In this document: in pieces, positions 42,420 through 50,940 of the stretch | Layout: each line of letters opens with the position of its first letter | Numbering within the stretch: position 1 is the stretch's first letter | DNA from: an uncultured Elusimicrobiales bacterium | Lineage (GTDB): Bacteria; Elusimicrobiota; Elusimicrobia; Elusimicrobiales; Elusimicrobiaceae | Assembly (NCBI GenBank): GCA_944325225.1 | Contig: CALUZQ010000007.1 | Location: 1-61,108, forward strand | Direction: 5' to 3' | DNA: 61,108 nt | Made by a program: the position numbers and the translations under genes | Notes under the pieces: generated by a model | The model's database searches: none | Told to the model about the DNA's origin: nothing | The model's input: only the letters and a program-made list of their open reading frames with translations

Positions 42420-44711
42420 ATGGCAAGCACCAATCCAAAAGGCAAAAAGCTGGTTATTGTAGAATCTCCCACGAAACAGAAAACCATCAGCAAAATTTTG
42501 GGGAATGATTATATCGTGCGCAGCTCGTTCGGTCATGTGCGGGATTTGCCGTCCAAAGATATCGGCGTGGATATTGAACACGGCTTTAAACCGACTTATG
42601 TCGCCGTGGACCGCGCCAAACGGCTGATTGCCGAACTCAACGCCACCGCCAAAAACGCCAGCGAAATTTACCTCGCTACCGACCCTGACCGCGAAGGGGA
42701 AGCCATCGCCTGGCACTTGGTGGAACTGCTCAAACTGCCCAAGGAACGCTACCAGCGCATTTACTTTCACGAAATTACGCCGGCCGCCATCAAAGAATCG
42801 TTTGAACACGCCCGCAAAATTGACGATAACCTCGTCAACGCCCAACAGGCGCGGCGCATTCTGGACCGTATTGTGGGCTATAAATTATCCCCCCTCTTGT
42901 GGAAAAAAATCACCTCCGGGCTGTCTGCCGGGCGGGTGCAGTCGGTAGCCGTGCGGCTGTTGGCGGAACGCGCCAAAGAAATTGCCGAATTTAAAGAACA
43001 GGAATACTGGACCATCGGCGCCCAGTTTGAAAAACCCGGCAGCGAGCCCGCCTTCTGGGCGCGCGTTACCAAATGGCAGGGAAAGAATGTGGAACAAACC
43101 ACCACCTATAAACTCTTTGCCGAAGATTACAAAGTAAAAACCACCGTTTTTGACAAGCCGGAAAAATTGGCCCCGCTGTCGGAACTGCTGCGAAAAGGGC
43201 CCAATACGGTTTTAAAAGTAGAAAAGAAAGAAGTCAAACAAAAACCCAAACCGCCCTTTATCACCAGCTCCATGCAGCAGGACGCTTACAACAAGCTGGG
43301 GTTCCCGTCCCAAAAAACGATGATGACGGCCCAACACCTCTACGAAGGGATTGAAATTTCCGGCCAGACCGTCGGGTTGATTACCTATATGAGAACGGAC
43401 TCGTTTAATGTGTCCAAACTGCTGCAGGAACAAACCCGAAAATTCATCGGCGAAAAATACGGCGCCGCATTCGTTCCGGCCAAACAGCCCGTATATAAGA
43501 GCAAAGTCATGGGCGCGCAAGAAGCGCACGAGTCCATTCACCCAACCGATGTGCGCCGCACGCCGCAGGCGATGAAACCCTTTTTAACCAGCGACCAGTA
43601 TAAGCTGTATGAGCTGATCTGGCTGCGGTTTGTGGCCAGCCAAATGGCGGACGCCGTCTTTAACACGGTGGCGATTGATATTGCCGCCGGCAGTGAAAAA
43701 GAATGCGTGCTGCGCGCCAGCGGACGCACGGTTAAGTTCCCGGGCTATCTGTCCATTTATAAGGATCAGGACGAGGATTCTTCCGAAGAAAAAGAAGACG
43801 GAAGCGCGCTTTTGCCTATCCTGGCGGAAGGGGACGAATTAAAACTGTTGGATATCAAAACCAAAGGCCACAAAACCACCCCCCCGCCCTGTTACAACGA
43901 AGCCAGTTTAATTAAAACCCTGGAAAAACACGGCATCGGCCGTCCTTCTACCTATGCCCCCACGATTAAAACGATTCTGGACCGCAAATACATCGCCCGC
44001 CAGCCCAAAACCAGCAAGCTGGTGGCAACGGATTTGGGCATTACGGTAACGGACAGTTTAAAAGATTTCTTTAAAGAAATTATGGATTTATCCTATACCG
44101 CCGGCGTAGAAGAACAGCTGGACCAAGTGGCCGAAGGCACCCAGCCCTGGGTGCAGCTGCTGGACAGTTTTTACACTAATTTTAAACAGGAACTGGACCA
44201 GGCCGACAAAGATATGCAGCGCCCTGCCGCCAAAGAAACGGACGAAAAATGCCCCCTTTGCGGCAAAATGATGCTTAAAAAACGAAGCCGCTTTGGGGAA
44301 TACCTGGTCTGCAGCGACCCGGAATGCAAAGGAAAAATCAATTTATCCAGCTCCGGCGAAAAAGTACAGCCGGAAAAAACCGACGAAATCTGCGATAAGT
44401 GCGGAGCGCCGATGGTTATTCGCACGGGGCGGCGCGGTAAATTTTTGGCGTGTTCGGCCTATCCGAAATGCAAAAATACTTATTCCTTGGACGCACAGGG
44501 GAACAAAGTGGCCTCCGCCGGGCCTATCGTTACCGACCGTTTGTGCGAAAAATGCGGCAAACCGATGGTGTTGCGTTCGTCCAAACGCGGTGAATTTTTG
44601 GGTTGTTCCGGGTATCCCAAATGCAAGACCATCGTTACGGTAACTCCGGAAGAAATTGCACAAATTAAAGCGGCGCACGCGGCCAAAACCGGCGAAGCGG
44701 AGAAAAAATAA
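42420..44711 (+). CDS. topA: DNA topoisomerase I
   Basis: A 763-residue type IA enzyme that relaxes negative supercoils. The Toprim domain has LVIVESPTKQKTISKILG and DPDREGEAIAWHL. The active-site Tyr lies in ITYMRTDSFNVS, and HGIGRPSTYAP is a further family motif. Three C-terminal zinc fingers follow (CPLCGKMM...C, CDKCGAPM...CSAYPKC, CEKCGKPM...CSGYPKC). Full length. Confidence 0.97.
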   Translation: MASTNPKGKKLVIVESPTKQKTISKILGNDYIVRSSFGHVRDLPSKDIGVDIEHGFKPTYVAVDRAKRLIAELNATAKNASEIYLATDPDREGEAIAWHLVELLKLPKERYQRIYFHEITPAAIKESFEHARKIDDNLVNAQQARRILDRIVGYKLSPLLWKKITSGLSAGRVQSVAVRLLAERAKEIAEFKEQEYWTIGAQFEKPGSEPAFWARVTKWQGKNVEQTTTYKLFAEDYKVKTTVFDKPEKLAPLSELLRKGPNTVLKVEKKEVKQKPKPPFITSSMQQDAYNKLGFPSQKTMMTAQHLYEGIEISGQTVGLITYMRTDSFNVSKLLQEQTRKFIGEKYGAAFVPAKQPVYKSKVMGAQEAHESIHPTDVRRTPQAMKPFLTSDQYKLYELIWLRFVASQMADAVFNTVAIDIAAGSEKECVLRASGRTVKFPGYLSIYKDQDEDSSEEKEDGSALLPILAEGDELKLLDIKTKGHKTTPPPCYNEASLIKTLEKHGIGRPSTYAPTIKTILDRKYIARQPKTSKLVATDLGITVTDSLKDFFKEIMDLSYTAGVEEQLDQVAEGTQPWVQLLDSFYTNFKQELDQADKDMQRPAAKETDEKCPLCGKMMLKKRSRFGEYLVCSDPECKGKINLSSSGEKVQPEKTDEICDKCGAPMVIRTGRRGKFLACSAYPKCKNTYSLDAQGNKVASAGPIVTDRLCEKCGKPMVLRSSKRGEFLGCSGYPKCKTIVTVTPEEIAQIKAAHAAKTGEAEKK

Positions 44712-44727
44712 CCACAGGAGCGCCAAC

Positions 44728-45609
44728 ATGGAAACATGGATAGAGGCCTTCTTACTCCACTTGCAAAACAAAAATTTCTCGCCCCATACGATTAAAAGTT
44801 ACCGGGCGGATTTGCAGGAGTTTTTGCTCTTTTTCAAACAGCGCAATCAAAATGATTTACGCTTTTTTACTTCGCCCCATATCCGTTCGTTTTTGGCGGC
44901 GGTGCAAACTCGGCACCATTCGGCCCGCAATACCATACTGCGAAAAATTGCCTCTTTAAGGAGTTTTGCGGCCTATTTGTTGTTGCAAGGCAAACTGGAA
45001 CGCAATCCGTTTAAACTGCTGCCGGCTCCCAAACGGGAGAAAATTTTGCCCAAGTTTTTATCGGTGCCGGAAACCGAGCGGCTGCTGGAAACAGCCGCCC
45101 ACAGCAAACATTTTGCTGCGCGGGACAAAGCCCTGTTTGAACTGATGTACTCCAGCGGGCTGCGCCGCAGTGAAATTACGGGGCTGTGCATAAAAGATGT
45201 GGATTTTTTTAATGGGATAGTAAAAGTATTTGGAAAGGGCGCCAAAGAGCGGCTGGTACCGGTAACGGACGCGGCGCTGGAAGCGCTGAAAACTTACCTA
45301 AGCTGCCGCAAGAATCCGCAGCCGCAGGATGCTTTGTTTTTAAACAAAAACGGCAAACGGCTGACGGGCGACGGGCTGGCGTATATTTTTAAAAACACAG
45401 CGATTGCTTCGCACCTGGCGCGCAAAGTTACGCCGCACAGTTTGCGCCATTCGTTTGCCACGCACTTACTGAACAATGGCTGTGATTTACGCAGTTTGCA
45501 GGAAATGCTGGGCCATAAAAGTTTAGCCGCGACACAGGTATATACCCATGTGTCGCTTGAAAAATTAAAAAGCGTGTACGAGCACGCTCATCCCAAAAGC
45601 AAGGAGTAG
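44728..45609 (+). CDS. xerC: Tyrosine recombinase XerC/XerD
   Basis: A 293-residue protein. The start at 44728 has CAGGAG 6 nt upstream; a longer reading inside topA is rejected. The SAM-like N-terminal domain is LLHLQNKNFSPHTIKSYRADLQEF. The catalytic set is complete: Arg in SSGLRRSEI, HSLRHSFATHLL (His and Arg), LGHKSLAATQVYTHVS (His and the Tyr nucleophile). It resolves chromosome dimers at dif sites. Position after topA fits XerC, but XerD, or a single Xer serving both roles, is possible. Confidence 0.92.
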   Translation: METWIEAFLLHLQNKNFSPHTIKSYRADLQEFLLFFKQRNQNDLRFFTSPHIRSFLAAVQTRHHSARNTILRKIASLRSFAAYLLLQGKLERNPFKLLPAPKREKILPKFLSVPETERLLETAAHSKHFAARDKALFELMYSSGLRRSEITGLCIKDVDFFNGIVKVFGKGAKERLVPVTDAALEALKTYLSCRKNPQPQDALFLNKNGKRLTGDGLAYIFKNTAIASHLARKVTPHSLRHSFATHLLNNGCDLRSLQEMLGHKSLAATQVYTHVSLEKLKSVYEHAHPKSKE

Positions 45610-45612
45610 TTT

Positions 45613-46584
45613 ATGATCGGCGTAGGAGTAGATATCGGCGGAACTTTCGTAAAACTGTTTGTGATGAACGAACACGGGGAAATTTTCCGCAAAGAAAAAA
45701 TAGAAACCGATTATTCCAAAGGGGCCAAAGGGTTTATTGCTCAAATCGGCGATTATATTAACGCCATACAAAAAGAATTTCCGGACCAGCAGGTGGCCGT
45801 GGCCGTAGGCGCCCCGGGCGATGTGGATAACCAAAAAGGCGTTCTGCGCTACAATCCCAATTTAAAATTTAAAGACATTGCCGACTGGCCCATCGCCCAA
45901 ATGCTCTACAAGCATACCGGCATCTTGCCCTGCGTGGCCAACGATGCTACCCTGGCCGCCTGGGGCGTTTATGAAGCCGATTTAAAACGCCAAGCCACCA
46001 ATGTACTGGTAGTTACACTGGGTACGGGGGTCGGCGGCGGACTCATTTTAAATAAAGAACTTTACCAGGGTTCCAACGGCACCGCCGGCGAAATCGGCCA
46101 CACTAAAATTGCTGATACCTGCGACGGCCCGTTGTGCGGCTGCGGGGCGCGCGGCTGTTTGGAAGCGTTTATCGGCACCATTGGCATCAAACGGCGCGTG
46201 TTGGAAGCCGTAACGGATTATCCGGATTCTATTTTGGCACAAATGGTATCGGCGGAAAAAGATTTTAAAATAGAAATTGTTTCCCGTGCGGCAGAAAAAG
46301 GATGCAAAGTGGCGCTGAAAGTATGGGAAGACACCGGGCACTACCTGGGCATTGGACTGGCTAACTTTACGCTGGTGCTGGATATAGACACCATTGTACT
46401 GGCCGGCGGAGTTTCCGGCGCGGCGCCTTACTTCCTGCCGGCCGCCAAACGCGTGCTGGCCGCCCAGCAGATTCAAACCCCGTTTAAACGGCTGAAAATT
46501 GTAGTTTCCCAAAATCCCAATATCGGTGGAGTAGGCGCGGCCATGTACGCCATTTACCGCGCGAAAAAAGATACGCTCAAATGA
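45613..46584 (+). CDS. ROK-family sugar kinase (glucokinase-like)
   Basis: A 323-residue protein. The ATP site reads GVDIGGTFVKL at the N-terminus and VVTLGTGVGGGLIL in the middle. The ROK zinc signature is CDGPLCGCGARGCLEAF with GEIGH just before. The catalytic Asp is in VANDATLAAWG. It phosphorylates glucose or a related hexose for glycolysis; the exact sugar is not certain. 3 bp after xer and overlapping lptD by 4 bp. Confidence 0.92.
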   Translation: MIGVGVDIGGTFVKLFVMNEHGEIFRKEKIETDYSKGAKGFIAQIGDYINAIQKEFPDQQVAVAVGAPGDVDNQKGVLRYNPNLKFKDIADWPIAQMLYKHTGILPCVANDATLAAWGVYEADLKRQATNVLVVTLGTGVGGGLILNKELYQGSNGTAGEIGHTKIADTCDGPLCGCGARGCLEAFIGTIGIKRRVLEAVTDYPDSILAQMVSAEKDFKIEIVSRAAEKGCKVALKVWEDTGHYLGIGLANFTLVLDIDTIVLAGGVSGAAPYFLPAAKRVLAAQQIQTPFKRLKIVVSQNPNIGGVGAAMYAIYRAKKDTLK

Positions 46585-48785
46585 AATTTCCTGCTTTGTT
46601 TACCTTATGCGTATGCTGTTTAACCGCCGCCCCCGTATGGGCGGCGGACAATGTGTTGCCGGAACCCAACGAGCCCGCGTTCGTTTATTTTACTTCCGAC
46701 AAAGCCGCCGCCGAACCGGATAATAAAAAAGTAACCTTGGAGGGAAATGTAACCGTTATCCAAAAAACGAAAGACGGCAAAACACGCACCGTAACGGGTG
46801 AAAATATCACCGTAGACCAAAAAAATACGCAAATTTCATCGGTCGGCCCCATGACGGTACAGGACAGCCAGGGCAATGTGCTGAAAGGGAACAATGTATC
46901 GGTCAACTACACCACCAAAGATTTCAAAGCCGAGGACATCAGCACCGAATATCCGCCCCTGCGGGTACTTTCCGCCAAAGAGATTTCTTCCTTTACCCAA
47001 AAACAAACGCTCAAAGACGCTACCCTTACCTGCTGCGATATCCCCGACCCGCATTATACGCTTTCCGTCGGGAAATTGACCGTTTCGCCTCAAAAGCGCG
47101 TATTCGGCACCAACGCGGTCCTGCGGCTGGACGGGTTCCCGGTATTTTACCTGCCGGTTTTTTGGCGCTCTTTGGAATCTCAAAAACCCTGGACGACTTA
47201 TGTGGACTTTACCCAAAGCAATAAAACGGGTTTTGGTATTTTAACTTCCACCGTTTTCCAGCCGGCGCTGAATCTGCGGCCGAAACTGAATTTGGACTAT
47301 TACACCAAATCCGGCTTCGGTTTTGGCGGCGGTCTGACCGCTGTTACTTCCCCCACTTTGCGCGGAAGCGGCGAATTTTATTTTATTCACGATCTGGCCA
47401 ACAACGACGATACTTTAAAACTGGCCGACCGTAACCGCTGGGGACTGCAGGGCGGATATTGGTGGGAAATGTATGACTCGTCGGACCATTTTAATAATCC
47501 GGACGGCGCCCTCTATCAATTCCAGACCCAGTTCCGCATGGTATCGGACCCCTACTTTTACGATACTTTCTTCCGCGGCAACCCCTATATCTTTATGCCG
47601 GACCAGGAAACCAACTTCTCCGTATCGCGCCAGACCCGCCGCTCCACCCTGCGCGTAAGCTACCAGCAAAAAGATATTTTTGCCTGGAACAAACAGGAAT
47701 TTATGGCCGAACAGCGCACCCTGCCGGAAATTAAATTTACGCTGCTGCCGTTTAATGACCCGATTTTCAAAACTTCCAACCGGTTGGAAGTGGATTTTGA
47801 CAACACCTCCCGCATTCAATACCAAAACGGCCGCCCCAACGAAGAAGGCCCCTACCAGCGCCAAGCCCATGCCAAATGGACGACGGAAAAAGCATTCCGT
47901 TTAAGCCGCGCTTTTACTTTTACGCCATCCGTATTTTACGACCAAACCGTTACTTTTGCCGATGAACAATACAAGAACGGCCAGGACGCCTGGGTGGCAC
48001 GCGTGGGAACGGATCTGAATTTACAAACCCATTCTTTCTTAGGAACGACCGATTTTGGTTACCAGTTTACCAAACGGCTTTCTACGGGCACTTTGTCCTC
48101 GGACCAACTCTCCCCGGACAAAGGCATTGAGCTCAACCGGCTGTATGTCAACAATTACTACCGTCCGTCGTTTAATACCTATATTCGCTTTCAAACGGGG
48201 TTTGATTTGTCCGACTATACCATCAGTTTAAAAGACGGTTTTGGCTACGAGCAGGGGTGGGAACACCTCAAATCCCGCATTGAACCTTTCCTGCTGGAAT
48301 GGGGATACAATTCTCCGGACGGCAAATTCCGTTTCTTCGTTCAGGACCAATACGACCTGGAGGAGAAAAATATCAACTTCATCGCCCAGTCTAATTTCTT
48401 CTACAAAAGCCATATTTTGGGACTGGGTTTCAACAACTTCGCCGATTATACCGACCCCGGTTCGCTCTATCAAACCAATTCCGACCGTTACACCGTTACC
48501 ACCACCTGGGGAATCCGCCCCACCGGCGCCAAATGGTTTATGGACCTGGGAATAGACGCCGTATTGGAACCGCACAGCTTGGTGGGTTTTAATAAAATGT
48601 TCCGTTTCTCTTATACCTTCCACGACGCTCAGGCAGAATTTACCATTCGCGACCGCAACGACAACTTGTCCTTTGCGTTCCGCATCAATATCTTATGCGG
48701 CGGCAATAAACGCGTCCAAGGCCAAATTCCGGAAGATACCTATTGGTACCCCTGGCGGAGCCAAGGCGATTTAAGAGATATGTAG
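46581..48785 (+). CDS. lptD: LPS-assembly protein LptD
   Basis: A 734-residue outer-membrane protein. Signal peptide MKFPALFTLCVCCLTAAPVWA. The N-terminal OstA/LptA-like jellyroll (about 35-150) holds KKVTLEGNVTVIQK and NVSVNYTTKDFKAEDIST. TLTCCDIPDPHYTLSVGKLTV with adjacent cysteines and VLRLDGFPVFYLPVFW lead into a large aromatic-rich barrel ending in LSFAFRINIL. LptD places LPS in the outer leaflet. It ends in PEDTYWYPWRSQGDLRDM. Confidence 0.9.
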   Translation: MKFPALFTLCVCCLTAAPVWAADNVLPEPNEPAFVYFTSDKAAAEPDNKKVTLEGNVTVIQKTKDGKTRTVTGENITVDQKNTQISSVGPMTVQDSQGNVLKGNNVSVNYTTKDFKAEDISTEYPPLRVLSAKEISSFTQKQTLKDATLTCCDIPDPHYTLSVGKLTVSPQKRVFGTNAVLRLDGFPVFYLPVFWRSLESQKPWTTYVDFTQSNKTGFGILTSTVFQPALNLRPKLNLDYYTKSGFGFGGGLTAVTSPTLRGSGEFYFIHDLANNDDTLKLADRNRWGLQGGYWWEMYDSSDHFNNPDGALYQFQTQFRMVSDPYFYDTFFRGNPYIFMPDQETNFSVSRQTRRSTLRVSYQQKDIFAWNKQEFMAEQRTLPEIKFTLLPFNDPIFKTSNRLEVDFDNTSRIQYQNGRPNEEGPYQRQAHAKWTTEKAFRLSRAFTFTPSVFYDQTVTFADEQYKNGQDAWVARVGTDLNLQTHSFLGTTDFGYQFTKRLSTGTLSSDQLSPDKGIELNRLYVNNYYRPSFNTYIRFQTGFDLSDYTISLKDGFGYEQGWEHLKSRIEPFLLEWGYNSPDGKFRFFVQDQYDLEEKNINFIAQSNFFYKSHILGLGFNNFADYTDPGSLYQTNSDRYTVTTTWGIRPTGAKWFMDLGIDAVLEPHSLVGFNKMFRFSYTFHDAQAEFTIRDRNDNLSFAFRINILCGGNKRVQGQIPEDTYWYPWRSQGDLRDM

Positions 48786-48794
48786 AGGAGTTTT

Positions 48795-49364
48795 ATGGCA
48801 AACCCGCTTATTTACCACAAACAAGGTTGGATAGAAGTCATCTGCGGCTGTATGTTTTCGGGCAAGACGGAAGAGTTAATCCGCCGCGTCCGCACGGCGC
48901 TGATTGCCAAACAGAAAGTGCAATTGTTCAATTCTAAAATTGATACCCGCTACGGGATAGACAGCATTACCAGCCACAACCAAAACAAAGTGGCGGCAAC
49001 CTGCGTTAAAAAATCGGACGAGATTTTGGCCCTGGTTGATAAAGATACGCAGGTAGTAGCCATTGACGAAATCAATTTTTTTGACAAAGGCATTGTAGCC
49101 GTCTGCGAGCAGCTGGCCCAAGCTGGCAAACGCGTGATTGCGGCGGGACTGGATACGGACTACCGCGCCGAACCGTTTGAAGTAACGGCCGCCCTCTTAG
49201 CCAAAGCCGAATTTGTAACCAAGAACCTGGCCGTCTGCACCAAATGCGGCAACCCGGCCAGCTTTACCCAGCGCATCAGCAAAGACAAAAAACGCATTGT
49301 AGTCGGCACGACGGACGCTTACCAAGCCCGCTGCCGCCGCTGTTACAAAAAACCGCGGCAATAA
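48795..49364 (+). CDS. tdk: Thymidine kinase (type II)
   Basis: A 189-residue enzyme of usual length, salvaging thymidine. Walker A is GCMFSGKTEELIRRV, and VVAIDEINFFDKG is the Walker B-like site. A lasso region with CTKCGNPASFTQR and CRRCYKKP supplies four zinc cysteines. AGAGGAG ribosome site, 9 bp after lptD. Last gene of the tpiA-tdk run. Salvage links it in theme with deoC upstream. Confidence 0.96.
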   Translation: MANPLIYHKQGWIEVICGCMFSGKTEELIRRVRTALIAKQKVQLFNSKIDTRYGIDSITSHNQNKVAATCVKKSDEILALVDKDTQVVAIDEINFFDKGIVAVCEQLAQAGKRVIAAGLDTDYRAEPFEVTAALLAKAEFVTKNLAVCTKCGNPASFTQRISKDKKRIVVGTTDAYQARCRRCYKKPRQ

Positions 49365-49691
49365 CCGTTTGGGCGCCATACTATCCGGCTGTCCCATCGG
49401 CATCCCGGCGGTTTTATATATAGCTCCAGGCCGGGGCTGTCAATCGCGCCGTTTTTCCCCCAAGCCAAGGGCTGCCCCGGCCGCCAAGCGTCCCGGCTTT
49501 AGCACGCAGATTCACCCAGCCGACTGCAAGGGGATTTGGCAAATTCGGGCACTTGTCGGCCAACCCAAGTTCTTGCTGGACGGACGATTTTTCCCCGCCG
49601 GTTCGCGCTGGCGTTGACAGAGCAAAATAAAATTTTGGTAAAAAAGATATAATGTGTTTGTTCATTTTATTTTTGTCAAAAAGGAGAAACC
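49365..49691. other. Intergenic stretch with no gene recognised
   Basis: GC-rich first part with a 9-bp inverted pair GGCCGGGGC (49429-49437) / GCCCCGGCC (49474-49482) around 36 nt. It could be a weak terminator for the operon. The last 70 bp are AT-rich and hold TATAAT at 49648-49653 and AAGGAG just before the next ATG. No credible open frame. Confidence 0.5.
49648..49653 (+). promoter_or_regulatory. -10 box of the RDD gene
   Basis: Perfect TATAAT, 38 nt before the ATG, with AAGGAG at 49680-49685. TTGACA at 49614-49619 is too far (28-bp spacer) to be a normal partner. Confidence 0.5.
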
Positions 49692-50519
49692 ATGCCCCAT
49701 ACGGTATATGCTTCATTCTGGAAACGCTTCGTTGCATTTGTTATAGATAATATCCTGGCAGCCATTCCGGCCTCTTTGATTTGTATTCCGCTGTTACTTT
49801 GGCAAGGATCGGCGTTTTCCAACGCCCCGCAGGAAGAACAAGCCCTTCATGTGGGGGCGATGTTCCTCATCTATATACTTTGGCAGCTATTGGGAGCCGT
49901 ATCTATGTGGCTGTATTACGCTTTCCTGGAAAGCAGCCCGCGCCAGGCCACTTTCGGCAAACAACTGATGAAAATTAAAGTCATCAGCAAGCAAGGCCAG
50001 CGCATCAGTTTTGCCCGGGCCAGCGGACGGTTCTTTGCGAAAATTCTTTCTTATTTGACGCTGTATGTCGGTTTTTTTATGGCTGGTTTAACCAACCGCA
50101 AGCGCGCCCTGCATGATTATATTGCCGAAACCTATGTGGTCGCCGCAGATTTTGAACCCGGTGAAGACCTGCCGGATACGCCCGCGCACCCGATATGGCT
50201 CAGCGTCATCGCCGCAGTGCTTTTTATGAGTTTTCTGTTTTTCATGGTGTTGGGGGTAATTGCTCAGCAGCCCGCAGGCCTGGCACTGCAAGCGGCCGCC
50301 CAGCTGCAAGTGATGGCGGAACAACCCGACTTAGGATACGGCACTTTCCCGGTTGGAGGAATGATTTTCTCCCATCAATCCGACGGCTACCGCGCTTCCT
50401 TTGAAGACGCCGACGGCGGGGAATACACGCTCTATCTGCCGCAAAATGGAGCCAACATTTGCTGTGAAGATTATCCGGGTTTTAGCTGTGAAGCCACCGG
50501 CTTTGAGGAATGCGAATAA
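49692..50519 (+). CDS. RDD-family membrane protein
   Basis: A 275-residue protein. The RDD domain (about 1-150) has SFWKRFVAFVIDNILAAIP, a second helix, FGKQLMKIKVISKQGQRIS and NRKRALHDYIAETYVV, with the conserved Arg and Asp pairs. A third hydrophobic helix (about 172-195) leads to an exported C-terminal domain of about 80 residues. That domain has paired cysteines (NICCEDYPGFSC) and a strand-rich look (YTLYLPQNG). RDD proteins are linked to ion exchange or lipid flipping; the function here is unknown. It lies alone between a promoter and a terminator. Confidence 0.8.
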   Translation: MPHTVYASFWKRFVAFVIDNILAAIPASLICIPLLLWQGSAFSNAPQEEQALHVGAMFLIYILWQLLGAVSMWLYYAFLESSPRQATFGKQLMKIKVISKQGQRISFARASGRFFAKILSYLTLYVGFFMAGLTNRKRALHDYIAETYVVAADFEPGEDLPDTPAHPIWLSVIAAVLFMSFLFFMVLGVIAQQPAGLALQAAAQLQVMAEQPDLGYGTFPVGGMIFSHQSDGYRASFEDADGGEYTLYLPQNGANICCEDYPGFSCEATGFEECE

Positions 50520-50538
50520 TTTCGTTTGATCCCCTGTT

Positions 50539-50565
50539 AAAGCCCCGGAAAGACCGGGGCTTTTT
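50539..50565 (+). terminator. Terminator after the RDD gene
   Basis: AAAGCCCCGG / CCGGGGCTTT stem, loop AAAGA, then TT. Confidence 0.9.
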
Positions 50566-50636
50566 GATTGTATTCTCCCCTTTCTTTTTAAAACACCGCC
50601 CGGTATTTTCCCCTTCTCTTTTCCCTGTTGAACCGA

Positions 50637-50729
50637 GCTCGGTTTAACGGGAGTTTCATTACGCTTTGAGCACAAATTACAGCAGGGCGGAAGTTGAGCT
50701 GGGCTCGGTTTAACGGGAGTTTTATTATG
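50637..50729. repeat. Direct repeat of about 27 bp, two copies
   Basis: GCTCGGTTTAACGGGAGTTT followed by YATTAYG occurs at 50637-50663 and 50703-50729 with two C/T differences. The first copy is fused to the palindrome AACCGAGCTCGGTT. Confidence 0.75.
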
Positions 50730-50865
50730 GGCCTTCCTTTTTGACGCGGTCCCGCGCATGGGGCCGCATTACCTGCCCACTTTTCCGCCAATTCAAGAAA
50801 ATAAATCGGCATTTCGCAGCAAGCAAGCTGGCCCCGGTATGGCCGTTCTCGTTACCGTTTACTAC

Positions 50866-50888
50866 AACCCCGTGCCAGGCGGGGTTTT
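50866..50888 (+). terminator. Isolated terminator-like hairpin
   Basis: AACCCCG-TGCCAGG-CGGGGTT followed by TT. No gene on the plus strand ends near it. Confidence 0.4.
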
Positions 50889-50892
50889 CCAT

Positions 50893-50929
50893 ATAATAAA
50901 AACCGGGGCCCGCTATTTGGCCCCGGTTT
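50893..50929 (-). terminator. Terminator after tolB
   Basis: AAACCGGGGCC / GGCCCCGGTTT, 11-bp stem with an 8-nt loop; on the minus strand it is followed by TTTATTAT. Confidence 0.85.
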
Positions 50930-50940
50930 CAAACGGTCTT

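Larger units (their letters stand above)
50520..50940. other. Intergenic stretch with repeats, no gene recognised
   Basis: Holds the RDD terminator, a 14-bp palindrome AACCGAGCTCGGTT at 50631-50644, a direct repeat (50637-50663 and 50703-50729), an isolated hairpin at 50866-50886 and the tolB terminator. No open frame is convincing. Confidence 0.5.

Noticed and set aside
44728-45609. Phage or integron integrase
   Set aside because: Length, complete Xer motifs and position after topA fit the housekeeping recombinase; no phage genes, attachment sites or cassettes are seen.
49414-49737. 107-residue minus-strand frame over the RDD gene promoter
   Set aside because: It overlaps the promoter and start of the RDD gene, lacks a ribosome site and has a low-information Gly/Pro-rich composition.
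50588-50812. Minus-strand frames with repeated KLPLNRA phrases
   Set aside because: The phrase is a by-product of the DNA direct repeat; no ribosome site, no family look, and the frame runs through the palindrome.
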